The position numbers were made by a program, and so were the translations under genes. Under the pieces are notes generated by a model. That model worked only from the letters and a program-made list of their open reading frames with translations. It did not search any database and was not told the origin of the DNA. Positions 10,592-19,613 of a DNA stretch of 64,000 nt are shown here, one piece after another. Source of the stretch: Erpobdella octoculata (taxonomy: Eukaryota; Annelida; Clitellata; Hirudinida; Erpobdellidae); NCBI GenBank assembly GCA_963978895.1, contig OZ022240.1:18392636-18456635 (forward strand), in the 5' to 3' direction. Each line of letters begins with the position of its first letter. Position 1 is the stretch's first letter.

Positions 10592-10802
10592 ATGAGTCGC
10601 CATCTTACTGTCGATGTTTTTCTCTAATATTATTACTATTATTATTTTCTTCTCATTAGAATGTTACTTATTTTGTCATTCTGACTGTAAATGTTATTGT
10701 ACATATTTTTTTCGGGATGGAGTTAGCGATTCATTGAATCCTTCCACTCGTTTGTGAAAATAAATAAATAAATAAAAATAAATTGCCAGTAAAACTTATA
10801 TT

Positions 10803-11471
10803 GTCAGTTGAAATAGAAATATATTGTCGGTAACGCAGCAGGACGAGAGCGCACAACAGCACACGAACACATTAGAAAATGCTGACCAGGTTAAACATTG
10901 GAGCTGCTAATAAGAAGTCCAGGGCTATACTATGAAACGAAAGTGCTCACACGCACATAGGGAAAGTCCTGATACAGCTAGGCCTTGGGAGGATAGCGGA
11001 ATGTTCCGAAGCTAAGTGATGTATGTATGTTTCGTATATATGGTCGATGAGGTCAGAAAATCTGCGAAAACTTTATCCTTTGTCTCCTATTGTGTTAGCT
11101 ATTAGAAGTTCTTGTCGACAGAGATCAAGTTATATCAGAATTTTCATCAAATATTGGTTAGATTTCATTGTATATTTATTTTATTTCACTTCATATATTT
11201 TATTTTAAATCCTTAACTTATTTTGTATATTTTATATTTTTTCCAGTCTATTTCATTTTATATACAATGTGGCTTTTATATTTATTATAATAAATTTAAT
11301 TCCAAAGCTTTTTCAGATGCTTTCTAATCTTTAATTCAATTCATTTAAGATCATAAGCTTTAGTTATATTTTCAGTATCACTTAATTGGTATTTTCGCTA
11401 AAATAACTACTTCTCAACTTTACTGGCAATGTGTGCAAAATTAAAAATACTTTGTTTTTTTAAATGCAATT
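10803..11471. other. Non-coding DNA after the LINE
   Basis: It starts with the rest of the ~35-bp array (to about 10840), then some 150 bases of higher GC without recognisable content, then AT-rich DNA. No supported gene, RNA or terminal repeat was seen. Confidence 0.45.
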
Positions 11472-11594
11472 ATGAATATGATTTTAAAAAACTACTCATT
11501 CAAAAGCTGCTTATCAAATGTTTCTAAGAAGTTTTACAAAATCAAGACTTGGTTTAAATCAGATATTTTAATCAATTTAGAAATTCGACCCAGC

Positions 11595-12334
11595 ATGCCA
11601 CCTCCAAGCGTGAAAAGATTTAAAGTTAAGTGCAAAGTCAAGAATTGTCCACGTTCAATCTTCGATAACGACTATCGTCTGACGCACAATAGAATTTATC
11701 ATCCCGACTACATTCAAAATCTTCAAGGGATACCTTATGAAAAGTATGGTGCGCCTCAGAATCCTTTCACAATAAGTTCTGCAAAGAGAGCAAAAATCTC
11801 AAGTGAATTAGATTTAATCGAAATTGGTTCTGAAGTAGGAAATGATGATAAAGAAAACAACCCAACAACTGAAATCTCTCTGAGATTGAATTTGAATCAC
11901 CTGCAATTGATTGTGAGCCAATTTATGAAGATTCGTGCAAAATCTTGAACAATGCCAGAAATAATAGAGATGAAAAAAATAGAGAAACTGAAATATCAGA
12001 TCTCTACAATTCAAAATCTCCTGTATTTGAATGTCAACCTCATGATATTGGTTTCCTATCCAAAAACTCAAGTGACGTTGTAGCTGAACAAATGCCAGAA
12101 ATTGAAAATGAAACTGATTTATTGGATAAAGAATCTGCATTCACTATTTCTGTGGGTAAGTTTGCAAAATTATGCAAACTTCTAAGCGAATGTGAAATGA
12201 AGTTAAAAGAAGTAAATTACACAGATAATTTACATATAGAAAAGCTTCTTATAGATATAACAGAACTTGCCAGTGAAGTTAAATCTTCTGCTGAGAATGC
12301 CTTAGATATTATCAGACTATTTCAATTATTGTAA
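11595..12334 (+). pseudogene. Possible N-terminal part of a hAT (ZMYM1-like) gene
   Basis: Two adjoining frames break at about 11945. The first, from ATG 11595 (MPPPSVKRFKVKCKVKNCPR), has a C-x4-C-x12-H-x4-H arrangement ending THNRIYH that could be a zinc finger. The second (MNNARNN...) is acidic and ends ALDIIRLFQLL. Neither matches a known domain clearly. They lie just upstream of a ZMYM1-like transposase that resumes at 13.9 kb, and the sequence between them is interrupted by hAT 12374-13868. Linking them to that transposase is inference from position; they may be a separate decayed gene. Confidence 0.4.
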
Positions 12335-12739
12335 TAAAGTTCAGCCCATTGATCTTTTCTTAGATAAGGAAAGTAGAGGTGTGCACGGTAGTGGGGACGG
12401 CGGGAATACCGCGGATTTTGCGGTAATTCCGCGGAAATGGGGACGAATGAGGTGGGGATACCGCGGTATTGGGGACGACTTTGCGGGGTTACCGCGGGGA
12501 TGGAAAAAAACGTTGCGGGACTACCGCGGGGATGGGGACGAGTTTTTGCGGTATCACCACAAAATTAAAATTATTTTATTTTATAAAAAATAATTAAATT
12601 AAAATGTATCAAGTAATAATTATCATCGCTAACGTTTTTAATCTTTGCAACGCGCCGTTGTTTATCGCTGATAATGAATTACCGAAAGTTTTCACGTCGT
12701 AGGTTGCATTATTTGTTTAATTTTCGAAATCGTAGTTCG

Positions 12740-13537
12740 AATTTCAAGTTGAATATGGAAAAGGCTGACATTCAAAAATTAGTTAACTCCAACACTGATC
12801 GTGTCAGTACATACGAATGTGACAAAGGAAAGAGTGTTGTTTGGAAGTCATTCAAGCTAGTCTAGTCAGAGTAGATAACGTGCCGGTGGCATTCGTTAAA
12901 TGTGAAAAATGCAACTCAATTCTGAAGTGGAAATCTCGCGATGGTACCAGTGTGTTAAGCACTCGCATCGATTTTTGTATGTCAATCACCAATGCCACAG
13001 AAAAGTCTGTTGTCATATAAACTTTATATTATGAAGGGTTTTCAGCGGCGTGACGTCGACCACAGTTCCACCAGCCGTAAAAACTGAGTTGGCCGACTCT
13101 ATTGTGGATATGTGTGCCAAGGATATCAGGTTGGTTTTGTTCAGAAAATATAATTAAGTTTAATCCACATCTAACAATTTTTTATTTAAAAATTATATTA
13201 AAACTTTACAGGCCTTTTTCAATAGTTGAAGGTCAGGGGTTTAGACATTTGGTCAAAAAACACATAAACGTTGGAGCCAAATATGGTCAAGTAGAGGATA
13301 TCGATAATATTTTACCTGACCGTACAACTATTTCTCGACGTCTAGAAAGTGTTGTGAGGCAAGCAAAGCAAGATCTTGTCCAGCGGTTAGCAAACATCAA
13401 ATATTTTGGGTGTGCCGGCAGCAAGCACATCCTCTGAAAGAGTATTTTCAATGGGTGGACTAACAATAAATGATAGACGAACTCGGCTAAGTGAAAAAAA
13501 CGTCGATGGACTTTTATTTATTCATGGTCTTAAATAA
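12740..13537 (+). pseudogene. BED-type hAT transposase, internally deleted, with intron
   Basis: The order is a BED-finger region (KGKSVVWKSFKLV at 12829-12864, then after a stop VAFVKCEKCNSILKWKS), a short segment ending DMCAKDIR, an intron, then PFSIVEGQGFRHLVKKHINV and ILPDRTTISRRLESVVRQAK, as in Ac/Hermes-type N-terminal regions. The intron runs from GTTGGT at about 13128 to TTTACAG at about 13211 and splits an Arg codon AG|G. At about 13400 the frame jumps to the dimerisation motif STSSERVFSMGGLTINDRRT, so the catalytic core is deleted. The stop follows FIHGLK at about 13537. Confidence 0.75.
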
Positions 13538-13568
13538 ATTGTATTGATTCCTATTACAGTGTAATTAC

Positions 13569-13572
<4 letters not shown>

Positions 13573-13622
<50 letters not shown>
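13573..13622. repeat. TA microsatellite
   Basis: About 25 TA units lie in the 3' part of the hAT element, just after its transposase stop codon. Confidence 0.95.
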
Positions 13623-13626
<4 letters not shown>

Positions 13627-13929
13627 ACTTAAGTTATAAATAATGACTAGTACAGGATTGAATAAAAATTGGGAATAAACGGTGCGGGGACGGATGGGGA
13701 TGGGGATGAAAGATTTATGGACTGCGGGGATGGTTGGGGATGGGGATGAAACACTGCGGGGACGGTTGGGGATGGGGACGATAATGGCGGGGATGGATGG
13801 GGATGGGGATGATACTCACGGGGACGGTTGGGGATGGGGACGAAAAGTCGTCCCCGCGCACACCTCTAAAGGAAAGGTGTCAAATTGTTATTCGTGAAGA
13901 AGAAGAAATGGAGTCTAACCGATGCGTAA

Positions 13930-14640
13930 TAAAAATCCTAATCGATTTGGCCTGAACATTGGGTAGACAAAGTATAGCATTTCGAGGTGATGAAAGCAAT
14001 GAAAATGGAAATTTTCAGCAATCTGTGCATCTTATGTCGCGTCATAACTTAGTACTGAAACGATGGTTAAACAACGCACACCTGAGAAAATATCATGCGA
14101 CTTATCTGAGCGCCCAATCCCAAAACGAGTTCATTCAGCTGCTTGGTCAAGCTGTTCAACAGAAAGTGGTCTCTGAAGTTAACCAAGCTTCAATGTATGC
14201 GATAATGGCTGATACAACTCCCAATGTGTCCCACAGTGACAAGTTGGCGATTGTTGTGAGATATGTTAACAATAATTGTTGGATCAAAGAAAGAGTTGTG
14301 CCAATTTGCAAGGTTACTAACAAAACTGGTATCGGAATTGCCCAGTCGATATTATCGGCAATGAATAACCTTCAAATTGATGTTAATATGATGGTTTTTC
14401 AAGGTTATGATTATGCCAGTTCTATGTCAAGCAACCTAAAAGGTGTTCATGCACAAATTTAGAAAAAACTTGGTCGGTTTATACCTTACATTCCTTGTCA
14501 GGCTCATCATACAAACACGTTTATTGAACATGCGGTTAAAAGAAATAGAATGGCTTCAAAGGTTGAACAATCTTTTGAAACTACGCAATCTTTCAAAACC
14601 AAGGTCAGCCCGTTATGAATCCATACAAGCGTTTTGGATT
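13930..14640 (+). pseudogene. ZMYM1-like hAT transposase (DUF4371 region)
   Basis: The frame reads ILIDLALTLG, then RQSIAFRGDES, ENGNFQQSVHLMSRHNLVLK, NEFIQLLGQAVQQKVVSEV, MYAIMADTTPNVSHSDKLAI and FQGYDYASSMSSNLKGVHAQ. This is the conserved order of the DUF4371/hAT domain found in ZMYM1-like and TTF-type transposases; the Asp of MADTT and that of GYDYA are likely catalytic. A stop at 14461 and frameshifts follow (KKLGRFIPYIPCQAHHTN), and the gene is then broken by a LINE fragment at 14653. No starting ATG is defined because the upstream part is interrupted by hAT 12374-13868. Confidence 0.8.
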
Positions 14641-14652
14641 AGCATGGATTCG

Positions 14653-15222
14653 ATTATTGAATGCTTTTATTATTATTATTATTAATTGAATAAGGCGTAA
14701 GGCACATTGCCTTCTTGCCTCTCAGTCACAATCAACCGCTGCACAATCACCACACATGTCTCCTCGTCAACCACGCCTCATCTAAATTATTTTTAAAATC
14801 ATTAATTGTTTCTGAGCAAACTACTTTATCCTTCAAATTGTTCCATAAACTGGTCACTCTTGGGGGAAAACTGTATTTCCTTATGTCTTTATGTGCCTGT
14901 AGAACGACTAGTTTGAAGGAGTTTCCTCTCGTTCTCTTTGTTTCCATCAACTTTAAGGCTGGAGAACAATTTTTATCGTAAAAACCCTTGAGAATTGTAA
15001 AGGTCTCGATCATGTCACCCCGGTCTCTTCTGTACTTTAGGGTAGGCAAGTTCAAGTATTCCATCCTTTGTCTGTAGTTCATATTTTTACACTGTTTCAG
15101 TATTTCCATTGCCCTCTTTTGTACTTTTTCCAATTCCTTCATTAACCCAATTGCCTGAGGTGACCAGATACTAACGGCATACTCAAGCCTGCTTCTTACC
15201 AGCGACGTATACAGACTCGTGA
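14653..15222 (-). mobile_element. 5'-truncated CR1-like LINE fragment
   Basis: On the minus strand it encodes the C-terminal part of a LINE RT: YTSLVRSRLEYAVSIWSPQ, then MKELEKVQKRAMEILKQCKN, NLPTLKYRRDRGDMIETF and SLWNNLKDKVVCSETINDF. The open segment 14747-15142 is undamaged. It ends in a tail of ATT/TAA triplets at 14653-14685. It lies within the ZMYM1-like transposase. A TSD was not found with certainty; a short TGAATG occurs on both sides. Confidence 0.85.
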
Positions 15223-15239
15223 ATGAAATAAAAAATTCT

Positions 15240-15690
15240 CAAGTATTTGATAAAAAAAACCAAAGCTGCAGCAATTCTTAAAAAAGTTGTTAATCCTGAT
15301 TTCATCATAATGCTGATGGTTATTAAAGGGGTTATTGCAAAGACAAAAATTCTCACTGATGAACTTCAGAAAATCGAGTTGAACATCTTAGATGCAAAAA
15401 TGATAGTATCTTCTACAATAAAATCTCTAGAACAAATAAGAAATAACAAAAAAGGTGTGCATAGCGAAATTGATGCTGCAATTAAAATATGTAGTAACTT
15501 TGACATAGATGCAATACAAATTTATGAAATTTGCCATGGACGAAAGCTGATTCCAGCTCGTTTTGATGACAGACCTGAGACAGCCTGTAACATGAGTCTC
15601 TACCAATACTAATCGCAGCAACTGAATTGTGTGTTGGACATGTTAATTCACGAAATGAATGAAAATTTATTGGCATTCTGGGTTAGCATT
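15240..15690 (+). pseudogene. ZMYM1-like hAT transposase, continuation
   Basis: After the LINE fragment the same transposase resumes: KTKAAAILKKVVNPDFIIML, KTKILTDELQKIELNILDAK, SLEQIRNNKKGVHSEIDAAI and ending near DRPETACNMSLYQY. This corresponds to the middle of ZMYM1-like transposases, with charged helices after the catalytic core. A stop at 15612 is followed by a few more plausible codons (LNCVLDMLIHEMNENLLAFW). The dimerisation domain is missing. Confidence 0.65.
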
Positions 15691-15714
15691 GAGCCATTTT
15701 CTATTCTTATGTTA

Positions 15715-16110
15715 GTTAAAGCAAAAGATGAAAAACAGTCAATAAATGTTGAAAATGACAAAAAGAAGTTCAGACTATTGACTTGATTTTATTGTCAAAA
15801 GCCAGGTCATATTCTTAAAAATTTTCGACAGTAGAAGGCTGATGGCAAACCAAGAAAAGATTTTTCAAAAGTTGAAAAAAAAGAGTACCATGATGACAAC
15901 AGGAGCAGAAGTTATGACAGTTGTTAAAATGAATCTATTTCTGGTAACTGGTATGTTGAAAATGGTGCAACATATCATGTAACTTCACAGAAAGATTATT
16001 TTAAAACTTTTGACATGTTTGCAAGTCAGCAGTTTGTGAATACTGCTGGGAATGAGAAACAGAGCTCTGGGGCAACGTGATATTGAATTGAAGAGGTCGT
16101 GGAACTGAAA
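15715..16110 (+). pseudogene. Copia-like Gag-Pol relic
   Basis: With stops, the frame shows FYCQKPGHILKNFRQ, a zinc knuckle whose first and last cysteines are lost or shifted, then Lys-rich sequence, then NWYVENGATYHVTSQKDYFK. The last resembles the Copia protease start, where W-x-x-D-S-G-A-x-x-H is typical; here Asp-Ser has become Glu-Asn, so the catalytic Asp is gone. No integrase or RT follows, because a hAT relic begins near 16150. No LTRs are visible. Confidence 0.6.
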
Positions 16111-16139
16111 TGCAATCACGAGGAAGCTGATACAACAGA

Positions 16140-17355
16140 AGGCTTGTAAGTTTGGTGCATGGGTCTGGTCGCTTGCAGCCTCATCATAGTTCTGAACACA
16201 TTGCACAAGATATGGAAAAGTTGATTCAGCGTGGGATTGATAAAAAACAAGTCCAAGATGTCATCACAGATGGAGGAGCAAACATTGTGAAAGCAATGTG
16301 TGACTTGTTTGGTGAAGATAAGCATTCCCCTATGCCTTGCTCACACAATTAATCTAACAGTTAAAGGAGGATTGGAATCTAATGGGGATATAATGCAACT
16401 CATTAACAATGTTAAAGCAATTGTTACATGGTTTAAACAATCAAACAACGGTATGGATGATTTGAAATGTACTGAAGAAGGGCAAGATGACCTCTTATGT
16501 TTTGTTCAGGATGTCAAGACACGGTGGAATGCTACTTATTTTTGTTTGAAACGTTTTCTGGAGCTGAGGGAAACAATTCCTCCCATTTTATGCAAATATA
16601 ATCGTTTAGATTTCCTGATTGATGGAGAAGGTTTGAACATTCTAGAAGAGTGTATAAAACTTTTAGCTCCTTTTCTAGAGGCAACTAACATTGTGTCTGG
16701 TGAAAATTATGTCAATTCGAGTATGGTGTTTATGTCTGTTCATGATATGTCCTGTTCAACAAATCTAGGTGCAAGCCTTAAAAGCTTGCTTCTGAAAGAA
16801 ATTCACAAAAGGCTTTTAACCCTCTAATTTAAAAGTTCTATTTTTCAGCTGTCAACACTTTTAGACCCACGCTTCAAAAAGTTACATTTTACCAGAATTT
16901 TTACAGGTACTGGTCTTAATAAAAAAACTGATTGTGCACTTCCTGTGGCATTACAGCGCCTAATTAATCGATGGCATGCTTCAAAGAAAATGGAAGAACC
17001 CAATGAAAATCATGTTTTTTCTTCACCAGCCAATCAGAATGAAAAACATTGTGATTCTTTGTGGCAACTCCATGAGAAACTTCGAAGCAGTTTTACACCT
17101 CCAAGTTCTGAATTACCCATTATGCCTGTTGAAATAAGTATGTATTTTTCTGAAGGACCAATTAGTAGAGAACAATGTCCTTTTCTTTACTGGTACCAAA
17201 AGAAACAAATTTATCCAGTTCTGTATCAATTAGCAATGAAATATTTACCAATTGTAGCTAGTGCAGTTCCATCTGAGAGGGTAGTGTCTAGATTGAATGA
17301 CATTTGTGATGATACACGTTGTAGACTGACATCTGATCACCTTAATAGACTTTAA
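16140..17355 (+). pseudogene. hAT transposase (ZBED-like), broken
   Basis: Pieces in order: HSSEHIAQDMEKLIQRGIDK, VITDGGANIVKAM (catalytic-region Asp), a frameshift near 16330, CLAHTINLTVKGGLES, DVKTRWNATYFCLKRFLELR, EGLNILEECIKLLAPFLEA, a stop at 16827, LSTLLDPRFKKLHFTRIF, and the C-terminal dimerisation motif YLPIVASAVPSERVVSR followed by DDTRCRLTSDHLNRL. A T-rich tract ending TTTTTCAG at 16849 precedes LSTLLDPRF and could be a splice acceptor. The N-terminal BED finger is not seen. Element ends were not identified. Confidence 0.8.
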
Positions 17356-17496
17356 GTGTTAAATTCAGCTGATAAGCAACTGTGGTTTTGAAAGTAATAC
17401 ATTACAGTTATGTTGTAAGCTTTTTAAGAAATAAATTAGTACAATGTTTTTTGATTGACTTAATTTTGTTATAGTATTTTTCCATAATAAACTTTC

Positions 17497-18790
17497 TTGG
17501 ATTTTCATTTTAGAAATAAAAGTCAATTCAGCTTTAGCAAAAGTGATTTATTAAAATTAGCTAATCAATCCAGCCTATCAAATACATTTAAGAAGCTATT
17601 TGAACGTATCCAACCTGAACTGACATTACCAAGTAGACGAACGCTGGGGAAAGACATTGAAGAATTGTATATGACACGCAAAACACAATTAATTGAAGAT
17701 GTTGAATTTATCAATTATCATATGGTCATTGATCCTGATGCTGTTGATAGCGGAGATGAAAATACAGAAGTAGACCATGACAAAACAGATGAAAAAATAA
17801 GCAACCGTCAAGTCAAGATACAACAGATTCGATGTGCCAATCACACTCTAAACTTGGTTGCAGATGTTGACAGCCAGTTGGCACGAAAAGATGATAAATA
17901 CAAGCGTATTTATGACAGGTCAATGGGAAAAGTGCAATCATTGAGCAATTCTGTCAGCAGAAGTACAAAGCATGCAGACACGATAGAGGATATCATAGGG
18001 ACAACTTTCTTAAATCCAACTTGCACGCGGTGGTCATCTGACTACATGGCTGTCATGCGTTTGGTCAATATTGGATTTGAAAAAATTAAATCCTGTCAAC
18101 AGAGTATAGGACTTGCATGCTTGACAGAAAAAAAATGTCCTTCCTCCGTTCATATATAAAAATTATGAAGCCATTTGCAATAGCAATGGAGCTGTTTCAA
18201 GGTGAGCAAGACTGCTACATAGGCCACGTGATTCCAACAATTATAGGTATTCAGACAAAATTAAAAAATTTGATTGTTGACCCCATCATGTTTCCATTGG
18301 TAACAGCCCTATCAAATGGATTAACAACAAGCGTGTTTGACGAAGACAGTTATCATGTTGCAGCAATGCTTGTTCCTAAATTCAAACTGAGGTACTTGTC
18401 GGACAAAGATCGGCATGCAAAAAGATTACTTTTTGTCAAAACGGTTTGTGATTGTGAGGAGGTACTCACTGAAGCACCTTCCAGTACTCAAGATACTGCA
18501 CTAGAAACAAGCAGCGATGTTCTCTATTCGTATTTGTCTCAAGAATCGACTACTACCAGCAGCAATAACACAGTTGTGAATGAAATAGATAATTACTTGG
18601 CTTCAAATGACTCAACAACAAACTCACTGCTCATGTATCCTCATCTAACAAGAGTTTTTCTCAAGTTTAATACAAGTCTACCAAGCAGTGCTGCTGTTGA
18701 GAGACTGTTCAGTTGTGCAGGTCAAATATTAGTGCCAAGACGGTGCTAAGTGTCTGACTGTATGTTTGAAAAGCTTGTTTTCCTGCATCA
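17497..18790 (+). pseudogene. Second ZBED1-like hAT transposase relic
   Basis: Motifs in order: FERIQPELTLPSRRTLGKD, IRCANHTLNLVADVDSQL, LNPTCTRWSSDYMAVMRLV (the conserved C-A-H-x-L-N-L and T-R-W blocks), then a frameshift at about 18130, SFLRSYIKIMKPFAIAMELF, VIPTIIGIQTKLKNLI and the dimerisation motif LPSSAAVERLFSCAGQILV. A further stop or frameshift follows at 18749, before SDCMFEKLVFLHHVL. It begins without ATG, since the N-terminal part is lost. A LINE inserted just after it, and a hAT-type end at 23343 may be its 3' terminus. Confidence 0.8.
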
Positions 18791-18856
18791 TGTACTCAAT
18801 GTACTCAACTTGGTTGTCGTTTGTTGCCACTCCTGTAAGTTGTACTACATACTGTG

Positions 18857-19612
18857 ATGTCACGTAAAAGGCAAGAGGAGGTTCTGGACTTGTTAATGGA
18901 AGGTAAAACAATCGAAGCATTATCGGATAAGATTAAAGAAAAGATACTTCCCAGTCTGGAACATGGCATTAAAGAAATGATGAAGAACTTAATGTTGGAG
19001 ACAGTGACAAAACTGATAAAGGACGAAATTAAGCCGCTGGTTGATAAAATAAAGTCCATAACGGAGGAAAACAAAACTCTACAGATTCGAGTTGACAGAC
19101 TGGAGATGCAATTGAGAAGCAACGATCACGTCATTCACGGAATCCCTGAATCGTCCTACGCTGAGGTGGCTTCGGGTATGACTGCTGGAGAAGGTGATTC
19201 CTCTAAACATATGTCTCGGCAGGATACAATGAGTGCTGTCGTGGAGTGTTGCAGGACGAGGTTAGATCTCGACATATCTACGAAGGATATCACTGCCGGG
19301 TACAGAATACCTGGCATTAAAAACGCACCACGACCGATAGTTATAACTCTCGCTTCAAAGACAGTCAGAGACCGAATTTACTCTTCAAGACGCCTACTTC
19401 ACAAACAAGAAGATAAACATAAAATTTATATCAACGAACATTTAACTAAGAGGTGCTCAGAGATCTTTTCGAGAGGCAGGAGACTACTCAAAGAAAAGAA
19501 AATCTCCTCCATCTGGACATGGAATGGCGTTGTTTTTGCAAAAAGAGTTGAATCTGACAAGCCAATTAAAATCCTAAGTCTCGAGGAGGTTGAAAAGTTA
19601 CAGACTTGTTAA
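18857..19612 (+). CDS. LINE ORF1 protein
   Basis: 251 residues from ATG 18857. The N-terminal half (IKEMMKNLMLETVTKLIKDE, then SITEENKTLQIRVDRLEMQL) is a coiled coil for multimerisation. The C-terminal half resembles the RRM-plus-C-terminal-domain layout of L1-like ORF1 (transposase 22 type): HVIHGIPESSY, ITAGYRIPGIKNAPRPIVIT, KIYINEHLTKRCSEIFSRGR and ISSIWTWNGVVFAKR. It would bind the element RNA and act as a chaperone in reverse transcription. It ends one base before the ORF2 ATG, which favours termination-reinitiation. Confidence 0.8.
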   Translation: MSRKRQEEVLDLLMEGKTIEALSDKIKEKILPSLEHGIKEMMKNLMLETVTKLIKDEIKPLVDKIKSITEENKTLQIRVDRLEMQLRSNDHVIHGIPESSYAEVASGMTAGEGDSSKHMSRQDTMSAVVECCRTRLDLDISTKDITAGYRIPGIKNAPRPIVITLASKTVRDRIYSSRRLLHKQEDKHKIYINEHLTKRCSEIFSRGRRLLKEKKISSIWTWNGVVFAKRVESDKPIKILSLEEVEKLQTC

Positions 19613-19613
19613 A

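Larger units (their letters stand above)
6682..10781 (+). mobile_element. Near full-length APE-type LINE (CR1/Jockey-like)
   Basis: The element has two ORFs, a short 3' UTR and a 3' tail of AAAT repeats (10758-10781). It is bounded by a 21-bp direct repeat with one mismatch (6661-6681 and 10782-10802), which starts ATTGC and ends CTTATATT. The long TSD and preserved 5' region indicate a full-length target-primed insertion. One frameshift in ORF2 makes this copy inactive. Confidence 0.88.
12374..13868 (+). mobile_element. hAT element with G-rich subterminal repeats, 8-bp TSD
   Basis: Ends are TAGAGGTGTGCACGG (left) and its inverted counterpart CGCGCACACCTCTA (right), with an exact 8-bp TSD AAGGAAAG at 12366-12373 and 13869-13876. 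Both subterminal regions carry many GGGGATGGGGACG / CCGCGG motifs, likely transposase binding sites. Inside are fragments of a BED-type hAT transposase with an unspliced intron. A TA microsatellite lies at 13573-13622. It inserted into the ZMYM1-like hAT relic. Confidence 0.92.

Noticed and set aside
14653..15222. Confident TSD for the LINE fragment
   Set aside because: Only TGAATG is shared by the flanks, which is too short to rely on in AT-rich DNA.
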